Below are positions 1-8,177 of a stretch of DNA of 64,000 nucleotides, piece after piece (within the stretch, counting starts at the first letter, position 1; the number at the start of each line of letters is the position of its first letter). The stretch covers positions 248,001 through 312,000 of the forward strand of contig NZ_VKNW01000005.1 in assembly GCF_007474535.1 (NCBI RefSeq), given 5' to 3'. The position numbers were made by a program, and so were the translations under genes. The notes beneath the pieces were generated by a model, which saw only the letters and a program-made list of their open reading frames with translations, ran no database searches and had not been told where the DNA came from. The DNA is from Chryseobacterium echinoideorum (GTDB lineage Bacteria; Bacteroidota; Bacteroidia; Flavobacteriales; Weeksellaceae).

Positions 1-1
1 T

Positions 2-991
2 GAAATGCACGAATCTATGATTGAGATGGAAACCGGAATCTGCCAGAACATTCAGGAGGCAAAAGCTGAGCTTACCAACCTGAGAAGACATCTTATTAAA
101 ACCGCTCACGAACAGGGACTGCGTGTATCCGGAGGTGGAACCCATCCTTTTTCCAATTGGGAACACAATACAATTACCAACGGTGAAAGGTATAACAAAA
201 TTGTTGATGATATGGGAGATGTCGCAAGAGGAAACCTGATTTTCGGCCTGCATGTTCACATTGGGATTCCAAACCGTGAAGAAGGGGTAAGAATTCAGAA
301 TGTTATGCGTTATTTTCTTCCTCATGTTTACGCACTTTCAGTAAATTCACCTTTCTGGATCGGAAGAAATACAGGTTTTAAATCTTACCGTCAGGAGATT
401 TTTGTAAAATTTCCGAGAACGGGTATTCCAAGTTTTTTCAACTCTTTGGCTGAGTTTGACAGCTATGTAGATCTATTGGTAAAAACCGGAACTATTGATA
501 ATGCCAAAAAAATCTGGTGGGATCTGAGAGTTCACCCTTTCTATCCCACCATTGAGTTCAGAATCTGCGATATGCCTTTAAGGATTGAGGAAACCGTCTG
601 CCTTGCTGCTATCATGCAAAGTCTTGTAGCAAAAATTTATAAACTTCACCAGCAAAACCTAAGCTTCCGAAGCTACAGAAGACTGCTTTTGAATGAAAAT
701 AAATGGCGAGCTTCCAAAGACGGAATTCATTCTAAACTGATAGATTTCGGCAAAGAAGAATCTGTACCTTATCCTGATCTATTGAAAGAACTTCTTGAGT
801 TTATTGATGATGTAGTAGATGATCTGGGATGCAGAAAGGAAGTAGAATACGCATGGAAAATACTGGAAAACGGAACAGGAGCCGACAGGCAGCTTAGAGT
901 ATATCAGGAAACAGGAGATCTGAAAAAAGTGGTTGATTATATGATTTCTGAAACGGAATACGGAATCACTCACAACGAAACTGCTTTGTAA
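2..991 (+). CDS. YbdK-type carboxylate-amine ligase (GCS2 family), 5' truncated
   Basis: This is the C-terminal 329 residues of a glutamate-cysteine-ligase-2 family protein; the frame is open at the window start, so the true start lies upstream (the family is usually about 370 residues). Visible family signatures are SGGGTHPFSNW, the LIFGLHVHIGI strand with its paired His, and the IEFRICDMP segment with Glu and Arg near the ATP/metal site. The family makes an amide bond from a carboxylate and an amine using ATP. E. coli YbdK has weak glutamate-cysteine ligase activity, and the natural substrate of most members is unknown. The next gene is a glutamine amidotransferase on the same strand. I infer the two work together, possibly to form an amide or a short peptide. 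Confidence 0.85.
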   Translation, partial: EMHESMIEMETGICQNIQEAKAELTNLRRHLIKTAHEQGLRVSGGGTHPFSNWEHNTITNGERYNKIVDDMGDVARGNLIFGLHVHIGIPNREEGVRIQNVMRYFLPHVYALSVNSPFWIGRNTGFKSYRQEIFVKFPRTGIPSFFNSLAEFDSYVDLLVKTGTIDNAKKIWWDLRVHPFYPTIEFRICDMPLRIEETVCLAAIMQSLVAKIYKLHQQNLSFRSYRRLLLNENKWRASKDGIHSKLIDFGKEESVPYPDLLKELLEFIDDVVDDLGCRKEVEYAWKILENGTGADRQLRVYQETGDLKKVVDYMISETEYGITHNETAL

Positions 992-999
992 TTTTTTAA

Positions 1000-1007
1000 T
1001 AACTTTG
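1000..1007 (+). promoter_or_regulatory. -7 box TAACTTTG for the amidotransferase gene
   Basis: The octamer fits the Bacteroidota -7 consensus TAnnTTTG and lies 15 bases before the ATG at 1023. No well-spaced -33 TTG is seen. It argues against translation starting at the TTG inside the box (1005), and so supports the ATG at 1023. Confidence 0.45.
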
Positions 1008-1022
1008 CCTAAATTTAAAATT

Positions 1023-1856
1023 ATGACAGAGGTAAGAATTGCGTTGCTGGATATGAACAATAACCATGTCAATCAGGGATTTAGAAATATTAAGGAAATT
1101 TCGGAAGCTTTTAAGCAAGAGTCAACAGAAGAAATTTCTATTCAGACTTTTGATGTAAGATATAAAAACGAAATTCCGGCAATAGAAGATTTTGACGTAT
1201 TTATTTCTTCAGGAGGACCTGGAAATCCTCACAAAGAAGGACATGAATGGGAAGATCAGTTTGCAGATTTTTTAGATGCAGTGTATAACCATAACCTTCA
1301 AAACGAAAACAAAAAATATCTTTTCCTGATTTGTCATTCTTTCCAATTGGCAAGCATTCATTGGAAATTGGGCAATATTTGCAAGAGAAAATCTTATTCT
1401 TTCGGTGTAATGCCTGTTCATAAAACAGAGGAAGGCGAAAGCGAATTTTTATTTAAAAATCTTCCGGATCCTTTTTATGCAGTAGATTCCAGAGCATACC
1501 AGTTTATAGAACCGGATGCAGAGCGTTTTGAAGAATTGGGAATGCAGGTTGTGGCGATAGAAAAATTCAGGCCGCATATTAATCTGGAAAGAGCAGTAAT
1601 GGCAGTTCGTTTTTCTGATGAGATTTTCGGAACCCAGTTCCATCCGGAAGCCAATCCTTCAGGAATGATTGAAAATCTTAAGGACGAAAAAAACAAGGAA
1701 GCAATGATTGAAAACTACGGCATGGAAAAATATCTTGAGACGGTTGACAGGATGAATGATGAAGATAAAATTGTTTTGACACAAGCTCAGATTTTACCAA
1801 GATTTTTACGTTCAGCAAAAAAGAATATTTTAAAAAAAAATGAAGTTTTAGTCTGA
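1023..1856 (+). CDS. Class I glutamine amidotransferase (stand-alone GATase)
   Basis: A 277-residue class I glutamine amidotransferase resembling the GATase half of GMP synthase. It would hydrolyse glutamine and pass ammonia to a partner synthetase. The catalytic parts are visible: oxyanion strand SSGGPGNP (62-69), nucleophile Cys104 in ICHSFQ, and the His207-Glu209 pair in TQFHPEA. The nucleophile elbow reads C-H-S-F-Q, where C-x-G-x-Q is usual. There is no fused synthetase domain, so the acceptor enzyme must be separate; the YbdK-type ligase just upstream is the obvious candidate. The ATG at 1023 is preferred over a TTG at 1005 because that TTG lies within a promoter-like box. A strong terminator follows the gene. 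Confidence 0.8.
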   Translation: MTEVRIALLDMNNNHVNQGFRNIKEISEAFKQESTEEISIQTFDVRYKNEIPAIEDFDVFISSGGPGNPHKEGHEWEDQFADFLDAVYNHNLQNENKKYLFLICHSFQLASIHWKLGNICKRKSYSFGVMPVHKTEEGESEFLFKNLPDPFYAVDSRAYQFIEPDAERFEELGMQVVAIEKFRPHINLERAVMAVRFSDEIFGTQFHPEANPSGMIENLKDEKNKEAMIENYGMEKYLETVDRMNDEDKIVLTQAQILPRFLRSAKKNILKKNEVLV

Positions 1857-1877
1857 AAAAATTAAATATAAACAATG

Positions 1878-1905
1878 AAAATCGAGCACCACTGCTCGAT
1901 TTTTT
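1878..1905 (+). terminator. Intrinsic terminator after the amidotransferase
   Basis: An 11-bp perfect stem (AAAATCGAGCA / TGCTCGATTTT) with loop CCAC, followed by a T-run. It ends the ligase-amidotransferase unit before the ATP-grasp-like gene, which therefore probably has its own promoter or depends on read-through. Confidence 0.8.
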
Positions 1906-1928
1906 AAATCACAAAAAAGAAAAAGAAT

Positions 1929-3113
1929 ATGATTTCAAAATATAGAAAACTGTTTAATCAGGAATTTTCACAGGAAAAATACGAAAAGGTAAAAAATTTA
2001 ATCAAAGAAAAAAGCGGCATCGAAGCAGGATTTCGTCTTTCAGAAAGCCCTCTCTTTTTGACTAAAGAATTTGAAGCCAAACTTTTGGACGCAAGCGAAA
2101 GCATCATCAACCAAATCAAAAGCTTACAGGAAGGCATTCTGGAGAAAGCAATTCCTGAAAACTGTAATGTACCTAACGATACCAAACAGCCGCATTTTTT
2201 CACCATAGATTTTGGAATCTGCAGAAGTGAGAATGGCAAGATTGAACCTCAACTGATAGAACTTCAGGCATTTCCTTCTTTGTATGCTTTTCAGAAAATT
2301 TTTGAAGATACACTTTGTGAAGTTTACCCTTTTCTTTATGAAATCAAAAATAAAATGACTTCGGAAGAACTGAAACAACATTTAACAGAATTAATTATCG
2401 GTGACGAACATCCAGAAAATGTTATTTTACTTGAAATTTTTCCTGAAAAACAAAAAACATTGATTGATTTTGTTTTAACTGAAAAATTATTAGGAATAAA
2501 AACGGTTTGCCTTACCAAAGTAAAAAAAGAAGACAAAAAACTGTTCTACGAAAATGAAGGAAAGAAAACTGAGATCAAACGCATTTATAACCGGGTAATT
2601 TTTGATGAACTGGATAAAATTCCTGATCTTAAAATTGAATTTGATTTTCGTGAAGAGGCAGATGTAAAATGGATCACCCATCCTAACTGGTTTTTTAAAA
2701 TTTCAAAATTTCTTTTACCCATGCTGAATCATCAGTTTGTTCCGAAAAGTTACTTCCTGCATGAATTTCCGGAAACTGAAAATCTTGAAAATTTTGTATT
2801 GAAGCCTCTATTTTCATTTGCAGGGAGCGGAGTAAACCTAAACCCAACAAAAGAAATAACCGATGCTATTAAGGATAAAGAAAATTACATCTTACAAAGA
2901 AAAGTAAACTACGAACCGATTTTTGAAGATATCAACGGTGAATTTTCAAAAGCTGAAATCCGTTTATTGTATATCTGGAGAGAAAACGAAGACCGCCCCA
3001 TTCTGTTAGAAAATCTCGGAAGAATGACGAAAGCAGCCATGGTAAATGTAGATTTCAATAAAAAAGATGCGATTTGGATTGGAAGTTCTAATGCTTTTTT
3101 TGCTGAAGAATAA
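1929..3113 (+). CDS. Unassigned ATP-grasp-like protein
   Basis: A 394-residue soluble protein with no signal peptide. I do not recognise a named family. The C-terminal third has ATP-grasp character: NFVLKPLFSFAGSGV (a Lys followed by a small Gly loop), then KAEIRLLYIW and LLENLGRMTKAAMV, where acidic and Asn/Arg residues could bind Mg-ATP. The N-terminal half carries DFGICRSENGKIEPQLIEL, a strand-rich segment recalling glutathionylspermidine-synthase-like or circularly arranged ATP-grasp enzymes. It lies between an amidotransferase and cyanophycin synthetase, both amide-bond enzymes, so a peptide or amide ligase role is a reasonable inference, but its substrate cannot be read from sequence. 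Confidence 0.55.
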   Translation: MISKYRKLFNQEFSQEKYEKVKNLIKEKSGIEAGFRLSESPLFLTKEFEAKLLDASESIINQIKSLQEGILEKAIPENCNVPNDTKQPHFFTIDFGICRSENGKIEPQLIELQAFPSLYAFQKIFEDTLCEVYPFLYEIKNKMTSEELKQHLTELIIGDEHPENVILLEIFPEKQKTLIDFVLTEKLLGIKTVCLTKVKKEDKKLFYENEGKKTEIKRIYNRVIFDELDKIPDLKIEFDFREEADVKWITHPNWFFKISKFLLPMLNHQFVPKSYFLHEFPETENLENFVLKPLFSFAGSGVNLNPTKEITDAIKDKENYILQRKVNYEPIFEDINGEFSKAEIRLLYIWRENEDRPILLENLGRMTKAAMVNVDFNKKDAIWIGSSNAFFAEE

Positions 3114-3125
3114 TCATATTTTGAA

Positions 3126-3166
3126 AATAAATTTCGGCGGCATCTTCGATGCCGCCGAAATTTATT
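3126..3166. terminator. Bidirectional hairpin terminator with GGCGGCATC core (copy 1)
   Basis: A perfect 19-bp stem with loop TTC lies between two converging genes (ATP-grasp-like and cphA). The core TTCGGCGGCATC / GATGCCGCCGAA recurs at 12296-12328, also between converging genes. A/T-rich outer arms give a U-tract on both strands. Confidence 0.75.
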
Positions 3167-3183
3167 AAAGGGATTGAATATTA

Positions 3184-5811
3184 TTAAAATTTATCATCCT
3201 CCAAAAGTTCTCTTGCCTGATAATCCTGTACCAGATCAATAGCATTCGAAATCACATCACTCAAAGCAGTAATAAAAGTACCTTCTTCGGCCATACTCAT
3301 TGCATGTTTCAGCGCTTCAATTTCTTTTGGAATAATCTCATAACTTACATCTCTACCCGATTGCTGAATACCATCTATAATCAAACCATTGATCTCATCT
3401 TCCGTTCTTCCGCGCAAATGTTTTTCATTACGGATGATAATATAATCAAACATTCTTCCTGCAATCTTTCCACAGAGTTTGATATCTTCGTCTCTTCTGT
3501 CGCCAACTCCGGAAATGATTCCTATTTTCTTGGTAGATTCTACATTTTTCAGGTAATCTTCAATAGCTTCATAACCCGCAGGATTGTGGGCAAAATCTAT
3601 TAAAACTTTAAAATTTTTGAATTTAAAGACATTCAGTCTTCCGGGTGTAAGCTGTGCACTCGGGATAAAAGTACGCAGTGAATTGGAAATATCCTCAATT
3701 CCAAAGCCATAAAGATAACATGCCAAACTTGCTGCTAAAACATTAGATATCATAAATTTAGCCTTACCTTCCATCGTAATAGGAAAATCTTTAGCCCTGC
3801 CTATTCTTATCTTCCAGTCGCCTTTTTTGATGGTCACAAAACCTTCTTCATAAACGCAGGTAGTTCTTCCTTCTTTTGCAAATTTTTTGATATGCTCATT
3901 ATTTTCATCCAAACTAAAAATAGCTACCTGGCTTGGTAAATCATTAATGATACGCATAGAATATTCATCATCTGCATTCATTACACTCCATCCGTTTTTC
4001 CTTACACTGTCCAGAACTACTCTTTTTACTTTTGTAAGATCTTTGAGGTTATGAATATCATTCATTCCTAAATGATCTTCTTTAATATTGGTTAAAACTC
4101 CGATATCACACTGCCCGAAACCCAAACCTGAACGAAGAATTCCTCCTCTTGCGGTTTCAAGCACTGCAAATTCCACCGTTGGATCTTTTAGAATAAATTC
4201 CGCTGAAATAGGACCTGTCGTATCTCCTTTTGTCAGCATCGTATTCTGAATATAAATTCCGTCTGAAGTTGTGAAGCCTACTCTATAACCGTTACTTTTT
4301 ACAATATGAGCAATAAGTCGGGTTGTAGTTGTTTTTCCGTTGGTTCCTGTTACTGCAATAATAGGAATAGTAAAAGGTTTTCCCTGTGGATACAGCATAT
4401 CAACAACAGGAGCTGCCACATTTCTCGGAAGCCCTTCGCTCGGTGCTAAGTGCATTCTGAAACCTGGCGCAGCGTTGACTTCAATAATAGCACCACCACT
4501 CTCTTTCAATGGCTGAGTTAGATTTTCTGCCATGATATCAATTCCGCAGACATCAAGTCCGATAATTTTGGATATTCTTTCAGCCATTGTAATATTTTCA
4601 GGATGCACCATGTCGGTTACATCAATGGAAGTTCCGCCTGTAGAAAGATTGGCTGTAGATTTTAAATAAACCACTTCTCCTTTTTGAGGAATTGTTTCTA
4701 AAGTATACTGAAGCTTTTCCAGTAATTCCATTGTATCTTTATCAACATTGATTTCCGTTAAAACATTTTCATGTCCGTAACCTCTTCTGGGATCCTGGTT
4801 TTCTTTGTCGATAAGCATTTGTATGTTAGATTCACCATCTCCGACCACATGAGCAGGAACCCTTCTTGCTGCAGCCACCATTTTATTATTGATAACCAAA
4901 ACTCTGAAGTCGTAACCCGTGATATACTTTTCAACAATTACTTTTTTAGAATATTTTTGTGCATGTTCCAAACCTATTAGTGCAGATTCAAAATCACTTA
5001 TATTGATAGAAGAACCCTTTCCGTGATTACCGTCTAAAGGCTTAATAACTATAGGAAAATCAATTTTTTTGATAACATTTCTTAGTTGATCTTCATCTAC
5101 TACTAAATCTCCCATCGGAACAGGAATGGCAGCATCGTGAAGCATTCTCTTTGTAAGCTCTTTATTGCAGGCAATATCAACGGCAATTGAACTGGTTTTC
5201 CCTGTGATTGTTGCCTGAAAACGCTGTTGATTAACACCGTATCCCAATTGTACTAATGAATTGCTTCCCAATCTTATCCATGGAATTTTTCTAGAAACTG
5301 CTTCTTCTACAATGCTTCCCGTAGAAGGTCCCAGTCTTACACGTTCTCTGATTTCTTTAAGCGTTTGAATACAGGCGTTGATATCGTATTCTTTATTCTC
5401 AATCAGTGCTTCAGCTATTGCTACAGATTGTTCGGCAGCATAAATCCCAGCGTTTTCTTCAATATAGTCAAATACAACATTATAAACACCGGGAGTTTTT
5501 GTTTCTCTTGTTCGTCCAAAGCCGGTATCCATCCCTGCAAGCGTCTGAATTTCGAGAGCAATATGTTCAATAACATGTCCCATCCAGGTTCCGGTTTCTA
5601 TTCTATGGAAAAATCCGCCCCTTACTCCTTCTGAACAGCGATGGCTAATGAGTGAAGGCAAAAGCTCTTCAATTCTTTCTCTAAAGCCATCAATTTTATT
5701 AGTAGGAAAATTTTCCATTTCCTCAAGATCCAGTCTCATCTGGATTAGTTTTTTTCTTCTTATACTCCAGATATTCGGACCGCGAAGCGCCTGTATTTTT
5801 TCAATTTTCAT
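3184..5811 (-). CDS. cphA: Cyanophycin synthetase CphA
   Basis: An 875-residue, three-domain cyanophycin synthetase. The enzyme builds a poly-aspartate backbone with arginine (or lysine) on the side chains, using two ATP-dependent ligase sites. The N-terminal domain (about 1-165) contains His79-x-x-Glu82-His83. The ATP-grasp domain has IVIKPLDGNHGKGSS (254-268) and IIEVNAAPGFRMH (442-454). The C-terminal Mur-ligase domain has P-loop GTNGKTTTT (489-497), ETARGGILRSG (552-562) and TNIKEDHLG (574-582). Both active-site domains look intact and the length is that of CphA1-type enzymes rather than shortened CphA2. The side-chain amino acid cannot be told from sequence. It is divergent from cphB across about 200 bases. 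Confidence 0.93.
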   Translation of the reverse strand: MKIEKIQALRGPNIWSIRRKKLIQMRLDLEEMENFPTNKIDGFRERIEELLPSLISHRCSEGVRGGFFHRIETGTWMGHVIEHIALEIQTLAGMDTGFGRTRETKTPGVYNVVFDYIEENAGIYAAEQSVAIAEALIENKEYDINACIQTLKEIRERVRLGPSTGSIVEEAVSRKIPWIRLGSNSLVQLGYGVNQQRFQATITGKTSSIAVDIACNKELTKRMLHDAAIPVPMGDLVVDEDQLRNVIKKIDFPIVIKPLDGNHGKGSSINISDFESALIGLEHAQKYSKKVIVEKYITGYDFRVLVINNKMVAAARRVPAHVVGDGESNIQMLIDKENQDPRRGYGHENVLTEINVDKDTMELLEKLQYTLETIPQKGEVVYLKSTANLSTGGTSIDVTDMVHPENITMAERISKIIGLDVCGIDIMAENLTQPLKESGGAIIEVNAAPGFRMHLAPSEGLPRNVAAPVVDMLYPQGKPFTIPIIAVTGTNGKTTTTRLIAHIVKSNGYRVGFTTSDGIYIQNTMLTKGDTTGPISAEFILKDPTVEFAVLETARGGILRSGLGFGQCDIGVLTNIKEDHLGMNDIHNLKDLTKVKRVVLDSVRKNGWSVMNADDEYSMRIINDLPSQVAIFSLDENNEHIKKFAKEGRTTCVYEEGFVTIKKGDWKIRIGRAKDFPITMEGKAKFMISNVLAASLACYLYGFGIEDISNSLRTFIPSAQLTPGRLNVFKFKNFKVLIDFAHNPAGYEAIEDYLKNVESTKKIGIISGVGDRRDEDIKLCGKIAGRMFDYIIIRNEKHLRGRTEDEINGLIIDGIQQSGRDVSYEIIPKEIEALKHAMSMAEEGTFITALSDVISNAIDLVQDYQARELLEDDKF

Positions 5812-5860
5812 AGTTTAGTTCAAATAATTTTTTTTAATTAATAAATACATCATTTCAAAT

Positions 5861-5868
5861 CAAAGATA
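5861..5868 (-). promoter_or_regulatory. -7 box TATCTTTG for cphA
   Basis: On the minus strand this reads TATCTTTG, a match to TAnnTTTG, about 50 bases upstream of the cphA start codon. No properly spaced TTG was found. It shares the divergent cphA-cphB intergenic region with the cphB box at 6002-6009. Confidence 0.4.
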
Positions 5869-6001
5869 ATGCAAAACATGAAAAAAATACGCACCTCTAT
5901 TGAAGATTTATGAAAAAAAATATTTACTCGTTAAGATCTTTAAAATCAAACTAATTACTTTAAAAAGCTTCATTAAATTTCATCAACAATGAATAATTTT
6001 C

Positions 6002-6009
6002 TACTTTTG
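6002..6009 (+). promoter_or_regulatory. -7 box TACTTTTG abutting the cphB start codon
   Basis: TACTTTTG matches TAnnTTTG, and only 5 bases separate it from the cphB ATG at 6015. Transcription starting at the usual distance would begin at or within a base or two of the ATG, giving a leaderless message. No clear -33 TTG was seen. Confidence 0.45.
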
Positions 6010-6014
6010 TAAGC

Positions 6015-6899
6015 ATGAAACCTGTTGGAAAATTAATTATTATCGGCGGAGCTGTGAATAAGGGCAGCTTTACCGAAACAGATTACGATCAGAATGTTGA
6101 AAAAAATCTTAACTTTTTTGAGAGAGGAATTCTAAGAAAAATCATTACTGAATCTAAAAACAAAGAAAATTCTATTATTGAAGTGGTAACTACTGCTTCG
6201 CAAATTCCGCAAATTGTAGGAGCAGAATACAAAAAAGCTTTTGAATTTTTGGGAGCTAAAAATGTAAATATTCTGGATATCTACAATCGTGAAGAAGCCA
6301 ATTCCGATGCTATTGTAGCGAGAGCCAATGCAGCAGATGTGGTAATGTTTACAGGCGGTGATCAGCTCAGACTGACATCTATTCTCGGAGGAACAAGATT
6401 TCACGATGCTATTTTACTGAAATATCAGGAGCAGGATTTTATCTATTCCGGAACTTCTGCAGGAGCAGCAGCAGCTTCTGAAAACATGATATATCAGGGA
6501 AGCAGTTCTGAAGCCTTACTGAAAGGAGAAATAAAGACAACGCAGGGATTAGGTCTTATTGATAATGTGATTGTAGATACTCATTTTGTTCAGAGAGGAA
6601 GAATAGGAAGACTTTTTCAGGCTGTGGTAAGCAATCCTAGAACTCTGGGAATCGGTCTTGGGGAAGACACTGGTCTTTTTATTCATAACGACGTGATGAC
6701 TGCAGTTGGATCTGGACTTGTGATCATTGTCGATGGAAGATTCATTAAAGATACCAATCTCACCAATATCAATCTGGGAGAACCTATTTCAATTGATAAC
6801 CTTACCGTTCACGTAATGTCTATGAATGATCACTATGACCTGAAGACAAAAACATTAACGATTGAAAATTCTCAGTTTAACCCAATTCCACAAACATAA
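6015..6899 (+). CDS. cphB: Cyanophycinase CphB
   Basis: A 294-residue serine peptidase of family S51 that cuts cyanophycin into beta-Asp-Arg dipeptides. The nucleophile elbow YSGTSAGA places Ser148. His190 (VDTHFVQRGR) and Glu217 (GLGEDTG) complete the triad I recall for Synechocystis CphB (Ser132, His174, Glu201), all at the same +16 offset. Recalled substrate-binding residues Gln101, Asp172, Arg178, Arg180 and Arg183 also fall at +16: Gln117, Asp188, Arg194, Arg196 and Arg199. That supports real cyanophycinase specificity rather than a generic S51 peptidase. There is no signal peptide, so it is cytoplasmic. The isoaspartyl peptidase gene follows after 19 bases, probably in one operon. Confidence 0.93.
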   Translation: MKPVGKLIIIGGAVNKGSFTETDYDQNVEKNLNFFERGILRKIITESKNKENSIIEVVTTASQIPQIVGAEYKKAFEFLGAKNVNILDIYNREEANSDAIVARANAADVVMFTGGDQLRLTSILGGTRFHDAILLKYQEQDFIYSGTSAGAAAASENMIYQGSSSEALLKGEIKTTQGLGLIDNVIVDTHFVQRGRIGRLFQAVVSNPRTLGIGLGEDTGLFIHNDVMTAVGSGLVIIVDGRFIKDTNLTNINLGEPISIDNLTVHVMSMNDHYDLKTKTLTIENSQFNPIPQT

Positions 6900-6918
6900 A
6901 CATTTATCTAACCAAATT

Positions 6919-7761
6919 ATGAAAATCATCATACACGGCGGATTTTTCTCTGAAAGCGATCAAAGCAAAGATACAAAAACTGCCAAGCAGAATTCATTGA
7001 AAAGTATTATAGAAAAGGCTTATCAGTATTTACAAAATCATTCTGCAGTTGAAACTGTTTCCTATGCTGTTTCGCTTTTAGAAGATGATGAATTATATAA
7101 TGCTGGAATCGGTTCGCAGATTCAGAGTGACGGCATCATCAGGATGAGTGCTGCTTTAATGGATGGAAATACCCAGAAAATGAGTGGTGTAATCAATATT
7201 CAGGATGTAAAAAACCCTGTTTTTGTTGCTCAGGAACTGATGAAAGAGGATGACAGAGTTTTGGGTGGAAGCGGAGCCAAAAAATATGCTTCCGAACATG
7301 GTTTTGACAATTTTTCTACAGAAATTCCTCAACGCAGAAATGAATATGAAGCTAAACTTCAAAATGGCGGAAAAGGAACTGTGGGCTGTGTAGCTTTGGA
7401 TAAACAAGGTAGATTGGCTGTTGCTACCTCAACGGGCGGAAAAGGGTTTGAAATTCCCGGAAGAATCTCAGATTCTGCTACTGTAGCCGGAAATTATGCT
7501 AATGAATTTTGTGCTGTAAGCTGCACAGGAGTAGGTGAAGATATTGTAAGCAACGCAACTGCTGCTAAAATCGTAACCAGAGTAACAGATGGTTTTAATA
7601 TACAGGAAGCTTTTAATAAAACTTTTTCTGAATTAAAAACTATTGATGGTTTCGCAGGTGCTATTGCCATTGATAAAAACGGAAATATTTTTCATCAGGA
7701 CTCTTATCCTACCATGGTTTTCGCAAGTTTCGACGGAACTGATTTTGAGGTTTTTAAATAA
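6919..7761 (+). CDS. iaaA: Isoaspartyl peptidase / plant-type L-asparaginase
   Basis: A 280-residue Ntn-hydrolase of family T2, close in plan to E. coli IaaA. The proenzyme cleaves itself in GGKGTVGCVA, exposing Thr154 as the nucleophile, and the following ATSTGGKGFEIPGR segment is typical of the beta subunit. These enzymes hydrolyse beta-aspartyl dipeptides. Beside cphB this supplies the last step, beta-Asp-Arg to Asp and Arg. The ATG at 6919 starts the conserved MKIIIHGGFF strand; an upstream in-frame TTG at 6862 lies inside cphB and adds nothing family-like. No signal peptide, so cytoplasmic. Confidence 0.9.
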   Translation: MKIIIHGGFFSESDQSKDTKTAKQNSLKSIIEKAYQYLQNHSAVETVSYAVSLLEDDELYNAGIGSQIQSDGIIRMSAALMDGNTQKMSGVINIQDVKNPVFVAQELMKEDDRVLGGSGAKKYASEHGFDNFSTEIPQRRNEYEAKLQNGGKGTVGCVALDKQGRLAVATSTGGKGFEIPGRISDSATVAGNYANEFCAVSCTGVGEDIVSNATAAKIVTRVTDGFNIQEAFNKTFSELKTIDGFAGAIAIDKNGNIFHQDSYPTMVFASFDGTDFEVFK

Positions 7762-7863
7762 AATTTAACATATTTTTATTACTAACTCCTGATTTTTTGG
7801 CACGTATTTTACATACTTAATATTAACAAATTTAATATTATAACATTTTAAAAATCAGAAATC

Positions 7864-8106
7864 ATGGGAAATAAAACAAGTGGTCTTTTAGCATTATTAG
7901 GATTGGGTGCATTAGCTTATTGGAAGTATAAAAAATCTACTCCAGAACAACAACAGGTTGTAAAAGATAAAATCAACAATGCAAAAGACAATATCAACAA
8001 ATGGGGAAATGACCTGAAAGATAAAGCGAATGAAGTTGTCTCTCAGGCACAAAATAAAATGGATGAAGCCAAAACGAAAGTAGAAGATACGGCTTCCAAT
8101 ATTTAA
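7864..8106 (+). CDS. YtxH-like small membrane-anchored coiled-coil protein
   Basis: An 80-residue protein with one N-terminal hydrophobic segment (GLLALLGLGALAYW) followed by a highly charged, Ala/Lys-rich helix rich in KDK, KDN and DEAK words, likely an amphipathic or coiled-coil tail. This plan resembles YtxH-domain general-stress proteins. Nothing in the neighbourhood ties it to a pathway; it stands alone after iaaA with about 100 bases of AT-rich leader and its own terminator. The assignment is from architecture, not from a diagnostic motif. Confidence 0.65.
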   Translation: MGNKTSGLLALLGLGALAYWKYKKSTPEQQQVVKDKINNAKDNINKWGNDLKDKANEVVSQAQNKMDEAKTKVEDTASNI

Positions 8107-8148
8107 CCGGCAACATATATATATATTATTCAAAACATTCATATACAG

Positions 8149-8177
8149 AAAAAGTCATCATTACGATGGCTTTTTTT
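8149..8177 (+). terminator. Terminator of the YtxH-like gene
   Basis: Stem AAAAAGTCATC / GATGGCTTTTT (one G-U-like mismatch) with loop ATTAC and a T7 tract. It overlaps the last codons of the converging methyltransferase gene. Confidence 0.6.

Noticed and set aside
1005..1022. TTG at 1005 as the start of the amidotransferase
   Set aside because: The TTG lies inside a TAnnTTTG promoter box; the ATG at 1023 begins the conserved N-terminal strand.
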